From NCBI GenBank assembly GCA_963205455.1, contig CAUJJL010000024.1, positions 1-43,820 of the forward strand: a stretch of 43,820 nt of DNA, given 5' to 3'. Numbering within the stretch: the first letter of the stretch is position 1; each line of letters opens with the position of its first letter. The DNA is from Verrucomicrobiota bacterium. Lineage in GTDB: Bacteria; Verrucomicrobiota; Verrucomicrobiia; Opitutales; Opitutaceae. The notes under the pieces were generated by a model. It did no database searches. It saw nothing but the letters and a program-made list of their open reading frames with translations, and had not been told where the DNA came from. A program made the position numbers and the translations under genes. This document shows, piece after piece, positions 40,209 to 43,820 of this stretch.

Positions 40209-40754
40209 TCAGACGGTCGTCAGCTCCTTTTCCTTGTGGGTGAGGTGCTGATTGATGTCGGCGATGGCCTTGTCGGTGGCGGTCTGAATGTCCTTCTCGA
40301 GACGTTTGCTTTCATCCTCGGGAAGTTTGGCCTTCTTCACAGATTCAATGGCGTCGCGACGCAGGTTGCGGACCTGGACGCGGCCCTCTTCGGCGAGGCG
40401 GTTGGCAACCTTGACGAATTCCTGTCGGCGCTCGCGGCTCATTTCGGGGAGTGGAATGCGAACGATGCCGCCGTCCATGTTGGGATTGAACCCGAGGTTG
40501 GCTGTCTGGATGCCCTTAATGACTGCCTGAACGAGTCCCTTGTCCCAGGGTTGAATGACAATGGTGCGAGGATCCGGCGTGCTGATGGCGGCGCATTCCT
40601 TGAGCCGCATCACGGATCCGTAAGCCTCCACGGTGACGGATTCGACCATGGTCGGGTTGGCCTTGCCGGTATGAATGGTGCTGAATTCGTGCAGGGTGTG
40701 TTCGATGGCTTTTTTCATCCGACCCTGGGTTTCGGAAAGTATGGGATGCGACAT
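40209..40754 (-). CDS. frr: Ribosome recycling factor
   Basis: The 181-residue protein aligns along its whole length with RRF. It dissociates the post-termination ribosome together with EF-G. Key blocks are AYGSVMRLKECAAISTPDPRT, NLGFNPNMDGGIVRIPLPEMS and RVQVRNLRRDAIESVKK, which includes the conserved Arg region of domain I. The N-terminal RTGRASP signature reads HTGKANP here. The gene follows pyrH by 57 bases, the arrangement seen in most bacteria. No clear Shine-Dalgarno sequence precedes ATG 40754. Confidence 0.96.
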   Translation of the reverse strand: MSHPILSETQGRMKKAIEHTLHEFSTIHTGKANPTMVESVTVEAYGSVMRLKECAAISTPDPRTIVIQPWDKGLVQAVIKGIQTANLGFNPNMDGGIVRIPLPEMSRERRQEFVKVANRLAEEGRVQVRNLRRDAIESVKKAKLPEDESKRLEKDIQTATDKAIADINQHLTHKEKELTTV

Positions 40755-40811
40755 GTTGGTAGGAAAAGGAGTGTGGGTAGAAAAGAGGCGACGGCAACCG
40801 GACGATGCGGC

Positions 40812-41549
40812 TTAACTGCGCACCAGGGTGCCGATTTTTTCTCCGAGGACTGCCCTGCGGATGGCGTGGGCCTCGTTGAGGTCAAACACGAGGATGGGGA
40901 CGTTGTTGTCCAGGCAGAGGGAGAACGCGGTGGAATCCATCACGTTCAGGCGCTGCCGGAGTGCGTCGACGAACGAAATTTCGTCGTACTTCACGGCGTT
41001 GGGATGCTTTTTCGGATCCTTGTCGTAGATGCCGTCGACCTTCGTGGCCTTCATGATGATCTCAGCGTGCATTTCTGAGGCGCGCAGGGCGGCGGTCGTG
41101 TCGGTGGAGAAATAGGGATTGCCTGTGCCTGCGGCAAAAATCACAACGCGCCCCTTTTCCAGGTGGCGCATGGCGCGTCGCAGGATGAAGGGTTCGGCCA
41201 CCTGGTTCATGGGAATCGCGCTTTGCACGCGGGTGGTCACGCCCATTTTTTCGAGGCAGTCCATGAGGGCGAGGGAGTTGATGACAGTGGCCAGCATGCC
41301 CATGTAGTCGCCTGTCGTGCGGTCGACGCCGCGTTTCTCGCCGGTAAGTCCGCGAAAAATATTTCCGCCGCCGATGACGAGGCAGATCTGCACGCCGAGC
41401 AGGTGGATGTCCTTGATCTGTTCGCAGATTCGCTCGAGGACGCCCGCATCGATGGGGTCGGACGACTTGCCCCGAAGGACCTCCCCCGAGAGCTTGAGCA
41501 CAATGCGCTTGTATTTCACGGAGGGCGATGCGGCCGGAATTTCACTCAT
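40812..41549 (-). CDS. pyrH: Uridylate (UMP) kinase
   Basis: The 245-residue bacterial-type UMP kinase converts UMP to UDP. Motifs include [53 protein letters not shown] and [17 protein letters not shown], all typical of the hexameric PyrH family. ATG 41549, right after AGGGGA, fits the family length; the frame continues to 41660, but that extension would overlap the divergent nadD region. It is followed by frr. The usual rpsB-tsf neighbours upstream are replaced by divergent nadD. Confidence 0.95.
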   Translation of the reverse strand: MSEIPAASPSVKYKRIVLKLSGEVLRGKSSDPIDAGVLERICEQIKDIHLLGVQICLVIGGGNIFRGLTGEKRGVDRTTGDYMGMLATVINSLALMDCLEKMGVTTRVQSAIPMNQVAEPFILRRAMRHLEKGRVVIFAAGTGNPYFSTDTTAALRASEMHAEIIMKATKVDGIYDKDPKKHPNAVKYDEISFVDALRQRLNVMDSTAFSLCLDNNVPILVFDLNEAHAIRRAVLGEKIGTLVRS

Positions 41550-41672
41550 TCCCCTAGAGAACGGTTGGGGCAATTTTCCGTCAATGCCTGAGATGGCTGC
41601 AGGATCGCTTCTGTAAGTGCCTGAAAACACGGCCTTGCCCGGATGGACCTCTTCGGGCATGGTGAGGTTTGC

Positions 41673-42251
41673 GTGAAAATCGGTTTCCTAGGCGGGAGCT
41701 TCGACCCCGTACATTTCGGCCATCTGATTGCAGCACAGGATGTTTATGAGCAACACAAGATGGACAGGCTGTTCCTTGTACCCGCGGCGCAGGCTCCGCT
41801 AAAGCCCCAGGAAACCCAATCTTCGGCTGCCGATCGCCTTGCCATGCTTCGGGCGGCGGTGGAATGGGACAGCCGCTTCGAGATTTCGGACTATGAATTG
41901 CGGAAGGGAGGAACGAGTTATACCATCGATTCGGTGCGATACTTTCGGGAGCAGTTTCCAAACGACGATCTTTACTGGATCATCGGGGGTGACCAGTTGC
42001 CCAAGATGCATCTTTGGAAGGACATCGAGATCCTCGCGACCCTGATCAAATTCATTTTTCTCGAGAGGCCTGGCCATCCGGCAAAGGCCGCGCCGACAAT
42101 TCCTGGCTTGAGGCTGCTGCGGTGCGATGGACACCTGGTTGAAATCAGCTCAACCGAGTTGCGTCAGCGCGCGCGAAATGGACTTTCGCTCGATTATTTT
42201 ATTCCACACAAGGCGATTGTGCACATTCGTGAGAAGCAGCTCTATCGCTAA
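41673..42251 (+). CDS. nadD: Nicotinate-nucleotide adenylyltransferase
   Basis: The 192-residue enzyme joins ATP and nicotinate mononucleotide in NAD synthesis. It has the nucleotidyltransferase [12 protein letters not shown] with the HxGH site, [16 protein letters not shown], and the C-terminal [16 protein letters not shown] 41673 is chosen because TGAGG lies five to six bases upstream and the family begins at the strand KIGFLGG; ATG 41643 adds ten residues without support. It is divergent from pyrH and two bases upstream of rsfS, the common nadD-rsfS pairing. Confidence 0.94.
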   Translation: MKIGFLGGSFDPVHFGHLIAAQDVYEQHKMDRLFLVPAAQAPLKPQETQSSAADRLAMLRAAVEWDSRFEISDYELRKGGTSYTIDSVRYFREQFPNDDLYWIIGGDQLPKMHLWKDIEILATLIKFIFLERPGHPAKAAPTIPGLRLLRCDGHLVEISSTELRQRARNGLSLDYFIPHKAIVHIREKQLYR

Positions 42252-42253
42252 AC

Positions 42254-42811
42254 ATGCCTTCCGATTCCACCACTGAACTTAGTCTCGTCCGGGATATTGT
42301 GCGCATCCTCGATGAAAAGAAGGCGATTGACCTGCGGGTCCTCCGTGTTTCCGAACAATCGTCGATCACGGACTATCTTGTGCTGGCGACCGGCACCTCA
42401 GAGCCGCACCTACGGGCGCTTCGTGTGGAATTGGAGAAGGTTCTCGATGCTCAGAAGGCCCGTATCGCCGGAATGGATACCGGTGAGCCGGGCAGTGGGT
42501 GGACCGTGGTGGATGCCTACCAGGTGATGATTCATTTGTTTACCCGTGAGAAAAGGGATGAGTACCGGCTTGAAAATCTCTGGAAGGATGCGGAAGAACT
42601 TTCCGTTGCGCAGGTGTTGAATCCGGACGCCGTAATTGCTGAACCTGCCAAGGCAAAGGCAAAACCAAAGCCGAAACGGAAAGCCATGCCTGTCAAATCC
42701 GCCAAACGCCCCGCGGCGAGCAAACGGACAAGGGCGCCAAAAGTATCGAAAACAAAAAAGAAATCCGCGCCGAAAAAGCCCGCCCCGCGAAAAGCGAAGC
42801 GCTCAGCGTAA
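42254..42811 (+). CDS. rsfS: Ribosomal silencing factor with basic tail
   Basis: The protein has 185 residues. Residues 8-118 form the RsfS/Iojap domain: IVRILDEKKAIDLRVLRVSE, SSITDYLVLATGTSEPHLRAL, DTGEPGSGWTVVDAYQVMIHLF and YRLENLWKDAE. The domain binds ribosomal protein L14 and blocks subunit joining in starvation. Most RsfS proteins end shortly after this domain. Here a tail of about 55 residues follows, almost entirely Lys, Ala, Pro, Arg and Ser (from residue 131), similar to histone-H1-like tails. It could add rRNA or DNA affinity. The start is two bases after the nadD stop, so the pair is probably one transcript. Confidence 0.93.
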   Translation: MPSDSTTELSLVRDIVRILDEKKAIDLRVLRVSEQSSITDYLVLATGTSEPHLRALRVELEKVLDAQKARIAGMDTGEPGSGWTVVDAYQVMIHLFTREKRDEYRLENLWKDAEELSVAQVLNPDAVIAEPAKAKAKPKPKRKAMPVKSAKRPAASKRTRAPKVSKTKKKSAPKKPAPRKAKRSA

Positions 42812-42836
42812 GGTTTCAAACGCAGTTCAATCCCCA

Positions 42837-42864
42837 GGGGCACGCTTCGTCGTGCCCGGTTTGA
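42837..42864 (+). repeat. REP-like palindrome, intact copy
   Basis: Core GGGCACGCTTCGTCGTGCCC followed by GGTTTGAG, beginning 26 bases after the rsfS stop. Together with the copy at 42958 it forms a tandem pair about 120 bases apart. Confidence 0.88.
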
Positions 42865-42880
42865 GGATCGGAATTTTGAC

Positions 42881-42896
42881 CACAGATTGCACAGAT
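42881..42896 (+). repeat. CACAGAT direct repeat
   Basis: CACAGATTGCACAGAT is two CACAGAT units separated by two bases. It resembles AATCTGTGTAATCTGTG-type intergenic text that I recall from Planctomycetes-Verrucomicrobia genomes. It lies between the two palindromes after rsfS. Confidence 0.45.
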
Positions 42897-42927
42897 GCGA
42901 ACCGGATGAAATCAGTAGGCAAATTTC

Positions 42928-42954
42928 AGAAGTCAGAAGTCAGAGGTCAGAACT
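42928..42954 (+). repeat. Seven-base tandem repeat
   Basis: Nearly four units of AGAAGTC: AGAAGTC, AGAAGTC, AGAGGTC, then a decayed AGAACT. It sits between the two palindrome copies and has no coding context. Confidence 0.65.
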
Positions 42955-42957
42955 GCA

Positions 42958-42987
42958 GGGGCACGCGTCGTCGTGCCCGGTTTTGAG
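42958..42987 (+). repeat. REP-like palindrome, variant copy
   Basis: GGGGCACGCGTCGTCGTGCC, then CGGTTTTGAGG. The arms are intact; the loop differs from the consensus (CGTCGT for CTTCGT). Conserved arms with a changed loop support selection for a hairpin. Confidence 0.8.
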
Positions 42988-43062
42988 GTGGCGGGACCTT
43001 CCAGGTCTCTTGGATCGAAGGTCTTTCGAAGACTCTCCGACCTCAGACTCCCTGCTTCCGTC

Positions 43063-43820
43063 TCAAAACGCGTACCCTATGGTGCTACTGACACGTTGAT
43101 CGGACTTTCCCACGCCTTCCACGATCGTATTGTCGAATTCGTATTCGTAACGTAGGTTCATCGAAATTCGATCTGTGATTTTTCCCTGCAAGGTGGTGTT
43201 GAAGCGAACCCGGTAGTTTTGCACGTCACCTGCGATCGGAACGATGGTGTTGTTGCGTATCGTGTACTTGTTCTGGGAAGTGGGTGAGTACTGGGCGAGG
43301 AAGTCCTGCAGGAAAGTGAGGCGCCCGTTCATGCGGTAGGTGTAATCCTCGAAGAACTCGGCAAGGGCTGCGAATTCGGTCCCGATGTTGAGTGCTTCAC
43401 GGAACTGACCGGTGATTCCCCCTCCGACATTGATGACGTGGCGTTCTCGTTTGTAGAGCGCATAGCCTACGCCGAAGTTCTGTTCATAATTCTGGTCGAT
43501 CTTTTTGACGTCATCCGAAAGAAAACTCGTCACGGACTGCGTGAACACCCGTTGCGACAACTGATGCCGCCAGCGGAAGCTCGCATCCGCTCGATCTGTA
43601 ACCACACGGTCCGTCTGTTCGCCGTACAGAATGCGCCCATTCGCCTTGTAGTGGTTGCGGTCCTTTTCCCTCTCCGCGTCAACCCGGAGAGAGGTATTCA
43701 AGCTGTCGAGTCGCCCGGACTGCTGGTAGAAACCAAACTCCACCTTCCCCCTCCATCGGCTTGCCTTTGGAGCGGCACTTGGCTGCGAGGCGGCGGGGGA
43801 TGGCGACTTGCCCGCAACGG
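43063..43820 (-). CDS. DUF481 (YdiY-like) outer-membrane protein, partial
   Basis: The reading frame is open from the stop at 43063 to the window's right edge, so the start lies outside. The visible part begins with a Pro/Ala/Ser-rich linker and continues with WRGKVEFGFYQQSGRLDS, the typical opening of the DUF481 beta-barrel. Alternating amphipathic strands follow, such as YALYKRERHVINVGGGITG and RISMNLRYEYEFDN, ending in GYAF with a C-terminal Phe. These proteins form small outer-membrane barrels; a salt-induced role has been described for YdiY, but most are uncharacterised. GTG 43743 is an internal codon and not the real start, because the DUF481 Trp block lies before it. Confidence 0.82.
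   Translation of the reverse strand, partial: VAGKSPSPAASQPSAAPKASRWRGKVEFGFYQQSGRLDSLNTSLRVDAEREKDRNHYKANGRILYGEQTDRVVTDRADASFRWRHQLSQRVFTQSVTSFLSDDVKKIDQNYEQNFGVGYALYKRERHVINVGGGITGQFREALNIGTEFAALAEFFEDYTYRMNGRLTFLQDFLAQYSPTSQNKYTIRNNTIVPIAGDVQNYRVRFNTTLQGKITDRISMNLRYEYEFDNTIVEGVGKSDQRVSSTIGYAF

Noticed and set aside
921..42987. Dispersed palindromes as a CRISPR array or as terminators
   Set aside because: The copies are scattered singly in both orientations with no regular spacers and no cas genes. None is followed by a T-run.

Overview
The window is GC-rich, densely coded DNA. It looks like a chromosomal segment of a Gram-negative, polysaccharide-degrading member of Verrucomicrobiota, most likely Opitutaceae. 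This rests on large TonB-dependent receptors without SusD partners, S1 sulfatases, GH95, DUF4038/GH140, GH38 and GH36 hydrolases, a LacI-type regulator, PIN toxin modules and dispersed intergenic palindromes. It is an inference from gene content, because no rRNA or other phylogenetic anchor is present.

Layout. (1) 149-1740: a secreted hypothetical protein and a PIN toxin followed by a 58-residue antitoxin-like ORF. (2) 2004-12407: a sulfated-glycan locus. A LacI-type regulator is divergent from an SGSH-like sulfatase and a polyphosphate-glucokinase-like ROK protein. Facing them is a minus-strand operon: TonB receptor, HGSNAT-like membrane acetyltransferase, heparin-lyase-like polysaccharide lyase and a second SGSH-like sulfatase. 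Similar TGCAA/TTGC inverted repeats lie before lacI and before the receptor, so one regulator may control both arms. (3) 12924-13507: a VapBC-type module. (4) 13807-23419: a deoxyhexose-type locus. Its minus-strand operon holds a Gfo/Idh/MocA oxidoreductase, a solute-binding-like protein without signal peptide, a CaiB/BaiF CoA-transferase, a RhaT symporter, a GH43-like propeller, a GH95 hydrolase and a RhaM mutarotase. An IclR regulator and a MaoC-like dehydratase run divergently from it. (5) 23736-28343: a second TonB receptor, a third PIN module and a GNAT acetyltransferase. (6) 28796-37029: four plus-strand genes for DUF4038/GH140-like, GH38-like and GH36-like hydrolases and an M19 dipeptidase. 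(7) 37014-42811: housekeeping genes pyrH-frr-proB-pcrA-like on the minus strand, with nadD-rsfS divergent. (8) 43063-43820: a DUF481 outer-membrane protein cut by the window edge.

How the genes may work together. In region 2 the receptor would import sulfated oligosaccharides. The lyase, the sulfatases and a transmembrane acetyltransferase resemble the order of lysosomal heparan sulfate breakdown (sulfamidase, then acetyl-CoA:glucosaminide acetyltransferase). Both sulfatases, however, lack residues expected in the sulfate pocket. In region 4, GH95 would release L-fucose- or L-galactose-type sugars. RhaM would interconvert anomers and RhaT would import the sugar. The oxidoreductase, CoA-transferase and MaoC dehydratase suggest an unusual downstream route through a CoA-bound acid.

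The intergenic spaces carry a family of short palindromes (core GGGCACGCTTCGTCGTGCCC) and a separate 114-bp repeat pair. Both cluster around the toxin-antitoxin modules, and one palindrome forms part of the lacI coding sequence.
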